Below, piece after piece: positions 28,351-38,272 of a DNA stretch of 64,000 nt (its first letter is position 1; the number at the start of each line of letters is the position of its first letter). The position numbers were made by a program, and so were the translations under genes. Source of the DNA: Cyclaneusma minus (Eukaryota; Ascomycota; Leotiomycetes; Marthamycetales; Marthamycetaceae); NCBI GenBank assembly GCA_037179335.1, contig JAKZHN010000009.1, forward strand, positions 1,339,156-1,403,155, read 5' to 3'. The notes below the pieces were generated by a model. It saw nothing but the letters and a program-made list of their open reading frames with translations, was not told where the DNA came from and searched no databases.

Positions 28351-31300
28351 TGGCTATTAAAAAAAATTATAATGGACGGTATTTTTATTTTACGCTCTTT
28401 TATAAAGCAATTATATATTTTTCTTTTGTGTTTTGCAATATATTAAAAGAACGCTACGAAACGGGAATTAAATTTCTTTTGCCAACAATTTGCGATTTTT
28501 TTAAAATTGCTTTTAAATTGCTATTATTATTATTAATTTATATATTTAAATACTATTCTTAATTATATAATTAATAATAAAATAAATTAAAAATAGCAAT
28601 TTAATCAAACCAGCAATTAAAATAAAACAAATTGTAATTAATTTGCAAATATATATTAAAAACAGGGTTTTTGCAATTAAATCAAGGATTATTGCATAGA
28701 GATATAATAAAGCCAATTTTTTTATAATAAGCAATGCAATATTTCTTGCTAAACCAAACATAGTTTTTAAGCGATTTAAATTAATTGGTTTTAAAATCTA
28801 TTTGATGAAATTTTGTTTTAAATAATTAAAATAATAATTAATATTTTTATGTTTTTTATAAATAGGCGAATGCTTATAAATTTAATAATTTTTAATTTTT
28901 AAATTGTTGTTTATAGCAAATTAATGCATAAAGCTTTTAATGCTTTTATCGGAAAAAACGTTAAAATACTTTTGGTTATAAAACTAAAGTTTTTGAAATT
29001 TAAAAGCGATTTTATTAAAATACTTAATAATAATAATATGCAAATAATTATTTAAATATTGATGGAAATCCTTTAAAGTTTTAATCTTTTTCAAAAGTTC
29101 TATCTGATTTATATAGCTATTTAGCTAGGCAAAATTATAATAATAAATTATTTTTTAATATTAATTTTTATTATAGCAAAATCATAAAAAACGCGGTTCA
29201 AAAACTCCTTTCCAATATAAAAAAAATAATCATAAAATCATAAAAATCATAATATAAAGATATTTGGCTATTAGCGCCGAATCTTTTATAATAGCTATTA
29301 TTTGCTAATAATTTTATTTTTTGCGTTTTAAAATTAGATTAATTTAAATATTGGTAATATAAATTATAATAAAATTATAAAAATTGTTTAAATTAAATAT
29401 AAATCAAAAAGCAGAAAATTTATAATAGGCTAAAAAACCCAATAGATTTATATGCAAATCCAGTCTTTTTGCAAATAATTTTGGATTACATGAGAAAATT
29501 AAATGCATATTTGCAAAAATGCTTTTAATCCGGCTATTTATAATAGGCGTATTGCAATTTATAGCTTTTGCAATGCTATAAAATTTTTTACTTATTAAAG
29601 TTTTAATTTTTTTTTAAATATGCTTTTATTTGTTATTTTAAATATAAATATTATTATAAAGGAGAATTTATTATAATAATTGTATATTATAAAAAAATAT
29701 AGCGGGCAATTTTATAATTGTAAAACTTTATAATCTATTTATAATAAATTTTTAAATTTATTAAATAAAAGCGCATTTTAATATTATTTTAATAATATTT
29801 TCCAAATTCAATAAAAAGAATAATGGAAAATAAAGCCAAAAAAGAATGAAGTCAAATTATAAATTATAAATTTTTATTTTAAATAGCAAATTGTAAATAA
29901 TATAAAACCGGTTTTTTATAATTTTCCCAATTTCCATATATATAATTTAGCGCGCTAATTTAATATTAATAATATTTTTCAATTTTGCAAATAAAGCAGC
30001 ATGCTTTAATACTTTATAAAATTCTGATCTTTTTATTTATAAATTAGAAAAATTATAGCAATAATATCGGGCTTTAAAAGATTGGCTATTCCAGCAATTG
30101 GCGGCTTATTTTCAATCCTATTTTCAATTTCAAATAAATTCGCATTTCCAAAAGCTTTAGTTTTAGCTTCTCTTTTAATGCCAGTTTTATAAAAAAAATA
30201 TAATTTCGATTTTAATTTAAAATAAAATTCTAATTTTAAATATAGCTCCGATTCTAATTTTATCCAATTGCTTATTCAATTTTTCTTAATTAATATATTT
30301 ATTAATAAAAATTGCATTATTCAAAATATTTTAAAATATATAATTGTTTTTTCAATAGAATTTTTTAATAATAATATTTTTATATAATAGATTATTATAA
30401 TTTAATTATATTAAAGCGATTAAAAATTTCTTTTTATTAATAATGCAAAAGCAATAGAAATTTGCGGCCATAGGGCTTTTTTGCTTTTGCCAAGCAATTA
30501 TTATTAATTTATATAGCTTAAGCTTAAGCGATAAAAACATATTGTAAAATTTGGAAAAGTCCTATTTAAAGCCAATAATATAATTATAAATTAATTAATA
30601 ATAAAAATATTTATTGCAAATTAAATAATAGGGCCGAAAATTATAGCCAATAATGTAAAACCTGGCAATTAACCGCTTTTTTATTAATATAAAGACTTTT
30701 AAATATTTAAAATAATTTTAATATAAAACTATATTTATATTATTAAAAACGAAAAATTAGAACTCGGATTTTTGCAATATAAAAAACCCAATATTATTTA
30801 AATAACTTTTGCAAATATTTGTAAACGCGCAAGGCCAATTAATAATATAAATATTTATAAATTTTATATTATTATAAATATAGCAATTGAAAAAGAAATA
30901 GCTTTTAATGTTTTAATTTTAACAAATTAATTATAAATTTTATAGCAGGCTTAAATAAAGCAGGCAAATATTTTTTTATTAAAAGCGGAAATTAAAAAAA
31001 ACAATTTTACCAATAAAACAGGCTTTTTTATAATTTGTATATAATGCGCTTTTAATAGGATTGATATAATTATTGATAATGCAAAAGACTTTGGCGTAAT
31101 AATTAAAAACTGTTTTTTTTTCGATAAAATTCGATAAAATTAATAATTGCGAATTAAATGTTTTTTTAATTTAAATTTGTGCTTTTTAAAGCATTAAATA
31201 CTCCATTAAATATAGAGTTAATTTTAAAAATAATAGGGCAAATTATAATAATAATACGCGAATTTCTAGGTTTTTTAGGCTTATATAGCTTTTAAAGCGT

Positions 31301-31779
31301 TTTGGAGTTTAAAAATTCTATTACCGATTTTTTATAAGCAGTAGCGAAAAGAAAAAAAATTGGATAAAGGCTTGAAAAGCTTAAATTCCAAAAAATCAAA
31401 TTAAAAAAACCAATTAAAGATTATTTGCTAAATAAATTGCGAGGAATATTAAAAAATAGCTTTAAAAAAATAATAAATAATAGCCATTATTAAATTGAAT
31501 TTTGTTTATGCAAAATTAAAACGCTAAAATACTGTAATATAATTAGGAATTTATAAAAATCAAAATATTGGAAAAAAACTAAAAAAAGGGATATATTATA
31601 GCGCAATAATAGCAATAGCTTTTATATTTAAATATTTATTTTTTAATAAAGATATTGGCCGGTTAATTAATTTGGCAGGATATATAACGAATTATAATTG
31701 GCAATAAAAAATCGCATTATAAAGCCTTAAATTAAATGGGGTATTAAATTATATTTGAATTTTGAAGCAAATAAAGCGT

Positions 31780-32318
31780 TAAATCAAATTTAATTTTTAA
31801 ATTAAATTAAATATAGAAAATTTTATATTAAATTAAATATTTAATTAAATTAACCAATTAAAATTAAATTGCGTATCCAATTAAATTAAATATCGAATCG
31901 GATTTAAACCTTAAATTAGACCAAGTATTAAAATAAATTCGAATTTCAAATTTTACTAAATACTTAATTAGATTATTTTAATTAAAATCAAACTCCAATT
32001 AAATTAAATAACCAATTAAATTGAAATCTTAAATCAAATTTAAATATTAAATTAAATTAAGCCTTAATCCAAATTGCAATTTTAAATTGGATTAAAATTT
32101 AGAATCAAATTAAAATTTTAAATTAAATTGGTAATTCAAAATAAATTGGATTTTTAAATTAAATTAAATTTTTAAATCAAGTTAAACTTTTAAATTAAAT
32201 TGGAATTTCAAACCAAATTAAGCTTTAAATCAAATTTGAATATCGAATTGAATTAAATATTAAATCAAAATAAAAATTTATAAAAATTTATATTAAATTA
32301 AGCCTTAAATTATATTAA
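31780..32318. repeat. AAATTAAATT-rich minisatellite at the left edge of the island
   Basis: Over 500 bases are built from imperfect 10-20 base units dominated by AAATTAAATT and ATCAAATTAA, with spacers that drift in length. It stops about where GC content rises (near 32.33 kb). It may be a boundary repeat or a RIP-derived low-complexity tract. Confidence 0.7.
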
Positions 32319-32675
32319 GCGGTGGGCAATATTAAATATACGCGCGCGGGATGCATTTTACAAATATGCTTAATAAATTGTTTAAATTATTTTTCGCAAG
32401 CGTGCAAAATAGGGTAAACGACTCTATGTCAATCGGCATTTCGGCGGGTGACCGGCAAATCGTTTTTCCCTGCACCGGATAGTCTTTGCCCTTCGGTCGA
32501 AAGCACTCGACCGAACAAACTCGGTCAGCAACAACTCCGACTCATCAGCCCTCTAGGCGCTGACGGCGCGTCTTCTACCTTTCCTACCCTCTGCCGAAAG
32601 AGCCGCTCATTTGTAATCCACGAATCTTTCCTTCCATTCCCAAGCCAGATAAAACCCCCCTCAAAAACCGCCACC

Positions 32676-33608
32676 ATGGCCTCCACCGCCCCCGAAACCA
32701 GCTTCACCGAGATGTCCCAAGACGACCCCTCCCTCATCGGTCAACACTGCCACGTCTGCCGGCAAATCGACTTCCTCCCCTTCCGCTGCGAGTCCTGCAA
32801 GCACTACTTCTGCCTCGACCACCGCTCCGAAACCTCTCACCGCTGCGAAAATGCCGGCGAATGGCTACGACGCCGGCGCGAAGCTCAGTTGCTACGTGAA
32901 AGCATAGGTGCTGGAGCTCCGGGCGGAAGGACCATGCTTGATGTGGAAAAGCCGTGTGCCTCTCCACAGTGCAAAAGCATGATTGGCACACCGCTGAATA
33001 CGGGCGTGCATTGCCAGAATTGCAATCGCGATTATTGTCTCAAGCATCGTATGCTGGAGGAGCATGATTGCAAGAACTTGGTACCGTTGGGTGCGAGACC
33101 GGCGAGGTTTGATGCTGCGGCGCAAAAGGAACGCGCGTTATTGGGCTTGAATAGGTTACGAGCTTGGGGAAATGCGAAGAAACAAGAGCTTTCAGCGACG
33201 CGGGTACTGCCAAAAGCAAAACCATCGAGCAATGCTGCGCGAATAGTAGCAGTCAACGACCTCAAAAAGAAGGCCAAAGGCGACGCTAAGATACCACCGG
33301 AAAAGCGAGTTTATCTATATGTGGAAGCAGAGGCTGCAACGACGACGGCGAAGCTACCAAAAGGGGCATTTTGGTATTCGAGAGATTGGGTGGTGGGGAG
33401 AGTGTTGGATGCGGCGGCGAAGGCGCTGTCGGTGGAGAATGTGAATAACCAGGGGATGGATGAGAAGGAGAAACTGAGGGTGTTCCATGTGGAGGCGGGG
33501 AGGCTGCTGGAGTTTAATGAGAAGGTGGGGGATGTGGTTGTTAGTGGGAATACGTTGGTGTTACTCAGGGGAGTTGGGCCGGCGGTTCCGGATTTGATAC
33601 AGATGTAA
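32676..33608 (+). CDS. AN1 zinc-finger / ubiquitin-like protein, Cuz1/ZFAND1 type
   Basis: A single-exon gene of 310 residues. Two AN1 zinc fingers are plain: ligands C25, C28, C38, C41, C46, H49, H55, C57, and then C94, C99, C113, C116, C121, H124, H130, C132. A basic linker (about 140-210) leads to a C-terminal ubiquitin-like region (about 211-310). This order is that of yeast Cuz1 and human ZFAND1, which bind the proteasome and Cdc48/p97 and help clear arsenite-induced damaged proteins and stress granules; that role is inferred by family. I chose the start at 32676 because it sits in a strong CCACCATGG context immediately before the first finger. The same frame is open upstream to 32448, but that 76-residue extension is unlike the family and is probably 5'UTR. 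It is the first gene inside the island, only about 350 bases from the AT-rich boundary. The closest alternative is another AN1-only stress protein, but the C-terminal domain argues against it. Confidence 0.9.
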   Translation: MASTAPETSFTEMSQDDPSLIGQHCHVCRQIDFLPFRCESCKHYFCLDHRSETSHRCENAGEWLRRRREAQLLRESIGAGAPGGRTMLDVEKPCASPQCKSMIGTPLNTGVHCQNCNRDYCLKHRMLEEHDCKNLVPLGARPARFDAAAQKERALLGLNRLRAWGNAKKQELSATRVLPKAKPSSNAARIVAVNDLKKKAKGDAKIPPEKRVYLYVEAEAATTTAKLPKGAFWYSRDWVVGRVLDAAAKALSVENVNNQGMDEKEKLRVFHVEAGRLLEFNEKVGDVVVSGNTLVLLRGVGPAVPDLIQM

Positions 33609-33648
33609 TTCCGGATGGGAGGTTTTGCATCAGCGATGGCGTTGGGGA

Positions 33649-33690
33649 TGGGCATTTGTGGCATGGGTATTTGTGGCATGGGTATTTGGG
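33649..33690. repeat. Short 15-bp tandem repeat in the 3' flank of the AN1 gene
   Basis: Two and a half copies of TGGCATGGGTATTTG lie about 40 bases after the stop codon of the AN1 zinc-finger gene, probably in its 3'UTR. Confidence 0.7.
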
Positions 33691-34547
33691 CGCTTTCTAT
33701 GAGCGAGGTGATGGGATGGGGTTATATCATGACAGCCAGCGGGCATATTCCCCTCAGCCGGGAAAGCATTGTGGTATTGCATGTCACAGTTACAGAGCTT
33801 CAAAGACAGAGCGAGTTTCTCTCTTCTATCCATCCCAATGCGGTCATCATGTGACCATGCGCCTAGATCTGTCGATCCTCGAAGTGCGGGGGCCGGCGTG
33901 GGATCTAAAGATAACGACAGGCATTGAGCGGGGTGGACATCATCGATATCATTAAGGAACTAACTCACTCATACAACATACCTCGAAAACTCGAGCATCC
34001 CTATATCTTACTCGGAGAACTCCCAGGTATGATTCATGTGTCTCAACAGACTAACAAACCATCTTGATTCTCAAACTTCCATATCCGTGGCAATTCAAAG
34101 CTGACCACTGCGCTCCTTCTCACCAGTCTAAAACGTCCCTCCAGCGACTATTCCCAAGGCAAGGAATACATCAAGCTCAAAGATGTTGGAAATCAACTGC
34201 TCAGGATCTCCTTACGAGGTACGATCTAGCCAGCTTCTTGTTCGCCTTTTCTTTTAACCACGGATTCTCGAGTTCCATCAATATCTCCAATCTGGCTCCT
34301 CCACTCCCATCATCTTGGTTATTATGGTTAGTTGCCAGGTGCTCAGGAATCAGTCCACCGTCCCATATCTGCCCCGATGCAACTATTGCTCTCCCTTTTC
34401 TGTTCCAAGTGACAAGTGTGCCGTATTCTCCTCTTCCTCTCTTATGCCCTTCACTCGAAATTCCGATTCCCCTGCTCGTCTTCCATCCACCTCAGGCACA
34501 CCCTACAAAAATCCAAAAAGTGCAAACAATCCGCCACAATCAAGTCA
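33691..34547. other. Intergenic stretch without a recognisable gene
   Basis: Normal GC content, but only short overlapping frames with no domain I recognise. It separates the AN1 gene from the tRNA-like array and probably holds the 3'UTR of the former. A partial, decayed array unit could be hidden here, but I could not identify one. Confidence 0.5.
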
Positions 34548-34688
34548 GAGCTGTTGGCGCACTTGGTAGCACATCTGGTTCTTGCACACAGCTATCTGCT
34601 GATCGGGTTGCTGTGTTCCTGTAGTTCTTCGGGTGTGGGGTGGCAGGGAAATGTTCCAGAAGGTCGTCCATCGAGTCGGACACAGCTC
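34548..34688 (+). pseudogene. tRNA-like unit 1 (degenerate)
   Basis: First of five tandem tRNA-like units. The acceptor strands GAGCTGT and ACAGCTC pair over 7 bp. The D arm is GCGC-ACTTGGTA-GCAC with one mismatch. The anticodon stem TCTGG pairs with CCAGA across a long insert containing CACAGC and a distant GCTGTG. The T arm has lost one base (GTCC-ATCGAGT-CGGAC), which damages the B-box. The base order after the anticodon stem is TTCTTG, unlike the TCTCTA of units 2-5. Downstream T-runs reach only TTT. Probably a decayed copy. Confidence 0.6.
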
Positions 34689-34895
34689 AGTTTCTTTAGA
34701 TTCTTGTAATTTGTCTTATGCATTTCTGGAGTGTTTCTGGGTGTTTGGACTTTGGGAACGGCACGATATGGACGATTTTTGGACAAGGAACGTCGAGAAG
34801 TCATTCTGTGCTCGTTTGTACTGAAATCGTTCAAACTTCTCTCCTGCGGGTCTCATAGATTGCGATTGCACACCAGCGATCATCAAATTAAATCA

Positions 34896-35054
34896 GAGCT
34901 GTTGGCGCAGTTGGTAGCGTATCTGGTCTCTATCCGGCAGCAACCCGCCCGAAGGGGGTTGCTGTGCCCCTGTTGTTCTATCGAGGTTCGAAGGTTTGAG
35001 GTTCAGGGAAGAAGGGGAGTCCAGAAGGTCGTCCGTTCGAGTCGGACACAGCTC
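34896..35054 (+). tRNA. tRNA-like unit 2, long anticodon-loop insert, anticodon ambiguous
   Basis: Complete cloverleaf arms: acceptor GAGCTGT/ACAGCTC, D stem of at least 3 bp, anticodon stem TCTGG/CCAGA, T arm GTCCG-TTCGAGT-CGGAC. A-box (TGGCGCAGTTGG) and B-box (GTTCGAGTC) matches are good, and a TTTTT run follows within 10 bases, as expected of a Pol III gene. The insert between the anticodon stem halves is about 90 bases and opens with a strong hairpin, CAGCAACCC paired with GGGTTGCTG. In the strict cloverleaf register the loop starts TCTCTA, giving anticodon TCT but with C instead of the near-universal U at position 33. Shifted registers give CTA or CTC. Isotype is therefore left open; a SINE-like Pol III repeat is the alternative. 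Confidence 0.6.
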
Positions 35055-35320
35055 ATAATTTTTGCGGGCGGCTTTTATTTTTGTGACATTTGCCCACTAG
35101 CGAATGTTCGAGTCTGTGAGTTTAGTGACGCCTAAAGACGCAAAAGCTTGCGAAATAAGAGCAATGGCTCTATGCGAGTGCGTAGGAATGCTGTTTGCTA
35201 GTGCTAGGATAGAAAGGGGCGTTAAGGAGTTATCTTAGCCTCTCCCAACTTTGTTCAGCTTCCAGACACATTCCTCGCCTCATATACCTGGAGCTCAACA
35301 ACTCCTTTCGTCGAATAACA

Positions 35321-35463
35321 AAGCTGTTGGCGCAAGTGGCAGTACATCTGGTCTCTATACACAGAAATCCGCCCGAAGAGGGTTGCTGTGTCTGGTAGTT
35401 CTTCTGGGAGGAGGGGCACGGGAGGAGTCCTGGAAGGTTATCCGTTCAAGTCGGATACAGCTT
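35321..35463 (+). pseudogene. tRNA-like unit 3 (acceptor pair compensated, anticodon stem broken)
   Basis: The acceptor is AAGCTGT/ACAGCTT: the first base pair changed from G-C to A-T on both sides, a compensatory change that suggests past selection for structure. The T arm ATCCG-TTCAAGT-CGGAT is intact and a TTTTT run follows. However, the 3' half of the anticodon stem reads CTGGA rather than CCAGA, and the D stem is weak. The insert has a hairpin (CACAG with CTGTG). Likely non-functional or diverged. Confidence 0.55.
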
Positions 35464-35760
35464 ATTACTTTTTGCACCCTTGCTTGCTTCTTTGGGGCTT
35501 CTGCCGTTCGCCCTTGGGAAACTCGATGAATATTCAAGCTTGCCACGAGGAGCACTATGGATTTTACGGTTTTTGCAAGTGCCCACTGGCGGGCTGGATG
35601 GGAATCGGAGGATGTAAATTGTAGTTCAAAGAGGTCGAGAAGTGTCTTACTCTTCTGCATTCAGATCCTTCCGAGTTCCACTTCGCCCCTTAGTAGGCCG
35701 GGCCGCCCTGACGCTGCCTCATATATCCAGACGGGCAGATATTTCCCAATCAAATTCAAG

Positions 35761-35921
35761 GAGCTGTTGGCGCAGTTGGCAGCACATCTGGTCTCTAAGC
35801 ACATGCACCACCTTCCCCTCCCCATGGCGGAGGGGTGTCCGAGGTTGGGGGACGCTCTAAAAGTTGAGGTCTCGCTGTGTCTGGACTCCAGAAGGTCATC
35901 CGTTAGAGTCGGATATAGCTC
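35761..35921 (+). pseudogene. tRNA-like unit 4 (T-loop changed)
   Basis: The acceptor GAGCTGT/ATAGCTC pairs with one G-U. The anticodon stem TCTGG/CCAGA is intact. The T loop reads TTAGAGT instead of TTCGAGT, losing the conserved C56, so the tertiary contact and the B-box are damaged. The insert is about 95 bases, GC-rich, with CACATGC near its start and GCTGTG near its end able to pair. A TATA-like CATATATCC lies about 40 bases upstream, as in unit 3. Confidence 0.55.
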
Positions 35922-36038
35922 AGCTCAGTCTTCTTTGCAAGCTTGTTTGTCTTTTTGCACTCTTGTTTGTTTCTCCCACTCCACTACTCCGTTTGCTTAT
36001 ATGCTCCAATTACACATCTTTCCCCAACGAACTCCACG

Positions 36039-36187
36039 GAGCTGTTGGTGCAGTTGGTAGCGCATCTGGTCTCTACACATAGCAACATCCTCCCCCCTCT
36101 TTGAGGGGGAGGACCGGGGGTGGGGATTCATAGGGTCCTGCTGTGCCTGGTCTCCAGAAGGTCATCCGTTCGAATCGGATACAGCTC
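36039..36187 (+). tRNA. tRNA-like unit 5, best preserved copy, long anticodon-loop insert
   Basis: The most intact unit. Acceptor GAGCTGT/ACAGCTC, D arm GTGC-AGTTGGTA-GCGC, anticodon stem TCTGG/CCAGA, variable loop AGGTC and T arm ATCCG-TTCGAAT-CGGAT all pair. Downstream CTTTTTA is a Pol III terminator. The insert is about 80 bases; CACATAGCA at its start can pair with TGCTGTG near its end, and an internal CCTCCCCCC / GGGGGAGG hairpin is present. The loop begins TCTCTA as in units 2-4, so the anticodon (TCT, CTA or CTC by register) is undetermined and position 33 is not U in the simplest register. It lies about 80 bases before the acyltransferase-like reading frame. Confidence 0.65.
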
Positions 36188-36266
36188 ATGCAGTCTTTTT
36201 ACACCCTGTATCTCTTGTTTGCCTGGGAGTCCTTGCGTTTTCTCCTTGTGGATATTGTCTGCCTGA

Positions 36267-37445
36267 TTGCTCGCTGAATTCCTCTCTCTCTCTTATCTCC
36301 CGGTCTTGTATACCGTCTATCTTTCCGTTTCCACGCTTGACTCCCACTATTCTAACGCAACCGGCGCTCCACAGATCGGCCACGCCCACGGCACTTCAGC
36401 AGCCCCGCTCATCCACCGCTCCATCGCCTTCTACCAACGCCTCTTCGTCAAAAATGCCTCCATGCTCTGGCCCGCCGTCCTCACGTTTGCACAACGCTTC
36501 ATCCCTTTTCTCAAGCAGCACTACCCCGGCTACCTCGAAGAAATGTCCGGCATAGCAGCCGGCGCCAATCTCAAACTGGAAGACATCCTCGCCCTAAACG
36601 TTCGCACGGAAATCTCATTTGGTGCTTTCAGCGACGGGTGTACTGCGTTTGCTGTGAAGGAAGGATATACGAGAGGACCAGATGGCGGAGGGAAAAGTTG
36701 GTTGGCACAGAACTGGGACTGGGATGTGGAACAGGGTGAGAATTTGGTGTTACTGAGAATTGAGAAGGACCGGGTCCATGGGACAGCAGGAGAGAAAATC
36801 AAGATCGCAATAATAACCGAAGCAGGCATAATCGGCAAGATCGGCCTCAACAACTACGGTGTGGGCGTCACTCTGAACGCCATCAAAGCTCGTGGAGTCA
36901 GTTGGGATAAATTGCCTTGTCATCTTGCGCTCAGGACGGTGCTGGAGTGTACGAGTATGGAAGAAGCGGTGAGGATCTTGGGGGAAAGAGGCGTTGCGTC
37001 TGCTTGTCATATAACAGTGGCGGATGGCAGTGGGGCGACCGGTCTAGAGTGTAGTAGCGAGGATGTGGTGAGCTTGGAGATGCATGGAATGAGGGGATGG
37101 AATGGATGGGGGATGGTGGCGCATACAAATCATTTTATGGGGGTGCATACAGAGGGGGTGGTGGAGGCGAATGGGTGGATTCAAGATACGGGGTTTAGAT
37201 TGGAGAGGGTCAGGGTGTTGTTGGGGGAGAGCTTGGAAAAGGGAGAGTGGGGTTGGGAGAGGGCGAAGATGGTGTTGAAGGATGAAAAGGAGGGAGATGG
37301 GGCGAGTATTTGTAGGAGGACGAGCGAGAAGGGTCAGATTGCGACGCTTTTTGGGATTGTGATGTGTTTGAGCGGGAAGATTGAGGCTATAGTTAGTGTG
37401 GGACGGCCGGTGGAGGCGAAGGAGGAATTTACGATTGTGTTTTGA
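36267..37445 (+). CDS. Acyl-CoA:6-aminopenicillanate acyltransferase-like (peptidase C45) Ntn enzyme
   Basis: The frame covers 392 residues; family members are about 350-400. From residue 37 on it matches the penicillin acyltransferase (AAT) family: IGHAHG at 37-42; an RTE and FGAFSDGCT block where G124-C125 would be the self-cleavage site making C125 the N-terminal nucleophile; NWDW at 149-152; an ITEAGIIGKIGLNNYG block; HTNH; and a C-terminal SVGRP. Such enzymes hydrolyse or transfer acyl groups on amide substrates. True penicillin synthesis is not implied, since non-producing fungi carry many homologues and no isopenicillin-N synthase or ACV synthetase lies nearby. The first 36 residues are unlike the family. 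TCTAAC followed by CACAG ending at 36374 looks like a branch point and splice acceptor, in phase, so the true first exon may lie upstream; I could not find it. The gene abuts the tRNA-like array on its 5' side and array A on its 3' side. Confidence 0.8.
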   Translation: MLAEFLSLSYLPVLYTVYLSVSTLDSHYSNATGAPQIGHAHGTSAAPLIHRSIAFYQRLFVKNASMLWPAVLTFAQRFIPFLKQHYPGYLEEMSGIAAGANLKLEDILALNVRTEISFGAFSDGCTAFAVKEGYTRGPDGGGKSWLAQNWDWDVEQGENLVLLRIEKDRVHGTAGEKIKIAIITEAGIIGKIGLNNYGVGVTLNAIKARGVSWDKLPCHLALRTVLECTSMEEAVRILGERGVASACHITVADGSGATGLECSSEDVVSLEMHGMRGWNGWGMVAHTNHFMGVHTEGVVEANGWIQDTGFRLERVRVLLGESLEKGEWGWERAKMVLKDEKEGDGASICRRTSEKGQIATLFGIVMCLSGKIEAIVSVGRPVEAKEEFTIVF

Positions 37446-37795
37446 CGAGAAGACTAGAGATGACAGGTCACGGTGTCGGGTGTATACGTTTTGCAGATAT
37501 GGCGAAAAAGATGCCATAGAGATTTCGTGATGCGATGTTGAGAGAATCATTCTCTGTTGAGGGACGTAGGTGCTTGACATTGGGAAGGTCTAGCTAAGGC
37601 CCAGCTCTTATGGAGCTGGATATGGCGCTAACAAAGGAGCTAGTGCTGCTGCCTGATATGGCAGGCTGAAATTCTATCATCTTACAGAGCAAGCCCACCG
37701 AATTCGAAGCAAATTTCCCCACCAACCTACTATCAGACAGACTGCCATGCCCATCTATAAACAGGTAATTCTGCCCGCAACAAGCATTCAGCAAG

Positions 37796-37840
37796 CACGT
37801 GACCCAAACCGCTTGACAAGGAACTTTCCATAAGAAGGCC
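37796..37840 (+). promoter_or_regulatory. Array A spacer 1: E-box and decayed plus-strand TATA
   Basis: CACGTGACC at 37796 is followed about 32 bases later by CATAAGAAGGCCTCCAG, which aligns with the TATAAAAAGACCTCCAG of intact modules but has lost its TATA box. Confidence 0.45.
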
Positions 37841-38272
37841 TCCAGTCCCTTGAATGAAAACCTGAAACCGAAACACCAGAAATAAATACCAATACCATGA
37901 TCACATGATGGGCGGAGAACAGGCTCGAAATCGATCCCAACTACTTCAAGATCAGTCACACATCCGTGCCGCAGAAGTTTTGCCCTAGCTGCCATGAGAG
38001 AGGAAACAGAAAATGTGCTGTTGACCAGAGTTGCCCGCTGTCGGAGCATACCCTTACCGTCATTACATCTCTGCATGCATGAAATACATGGACTTTCTAA
38101 CTTCATCACATGAAGTCTAGATGACCAAGGGCATACTCGACCAACCACCTTATTCTTCAGAGCCTTCAGTGCTGACTCTTTCAAGATCTGGCATATGAAG
38201 CGACATCTCACACAGGTGGCCACATGTGTTGGTCTCAAACTTTCTGCCTCCTACTTCCCGACGCAAGACCTC

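Larger units (their letters stand above)
1..32330. other. AT-rich, gene-empty block (probable RIP-degraded repeats)
   Basis: This block is overwhelmingly A+T, with no reading frame that looks like a conserved protein. The longest frames (about 60-130 residues) are low-complexity runs of F, I, K, L, N and Y, as expected of random AT-rich DNA. CpG and CpA are scarce and TpA is abundant to the eye, and repeated pieces differ mainly by C/T and G/A changes. In filamentous ascomycetes this is the usual signature of transposons eroded by repeat-induced point mutation. Apart from the repeats, the LTR pair and the GC pockets listed separately, I see nothing in it. A regional centromere or pericentromeric block is an alternative that cannot be excluded from one window. 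Confidence 0.8.

Noticed and set aside
28350..28761. Two facing frames just right of the LTR-like repeat, hydrophobic in translation
   Set aside because: Hydrophobicity follows from AT-rich codons, and there is no conserved motif.
1..32330. Mitochondrial DNA insertion as the source of the AT-rich block
   Set aside because: No mitochondrial rRNA, tRNA, cox, cob or nad remnants were recognised, and LTR-like repeats with transition-type differences fit RIP-mutated nuclear DNA better.
32448..32675. N-terminal extension of the AN1 zinc-finger protein
   Set aside because: Not family-like and upstream of a strong CCACCATGG start; treated as 5'UTR read-through.
36001..36045. Possible first exon of the acyltransferase-like gene beginning M-L-Q-L-H
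   Set aside because: It resembles the family's first residues only faintly, lacks a donor site, and would place tRNA-like unit 5 inside the intron.
36039..36187. Reading the tRNA-like units as amber-suppressor tRNAs (CTA)
   Set aside because: That register needs an extra unpaired base; the evidence does not choose between TCT, CTA and CTC.
37594..38238. Minus-strand frame of 214 codons with a TATA box about 35 bases upstream of its ATG
   Set aside because: It lies inside array A, the equivalent frames are broken in other modules and no domain is visible. The TATA position is explained by the module structure.
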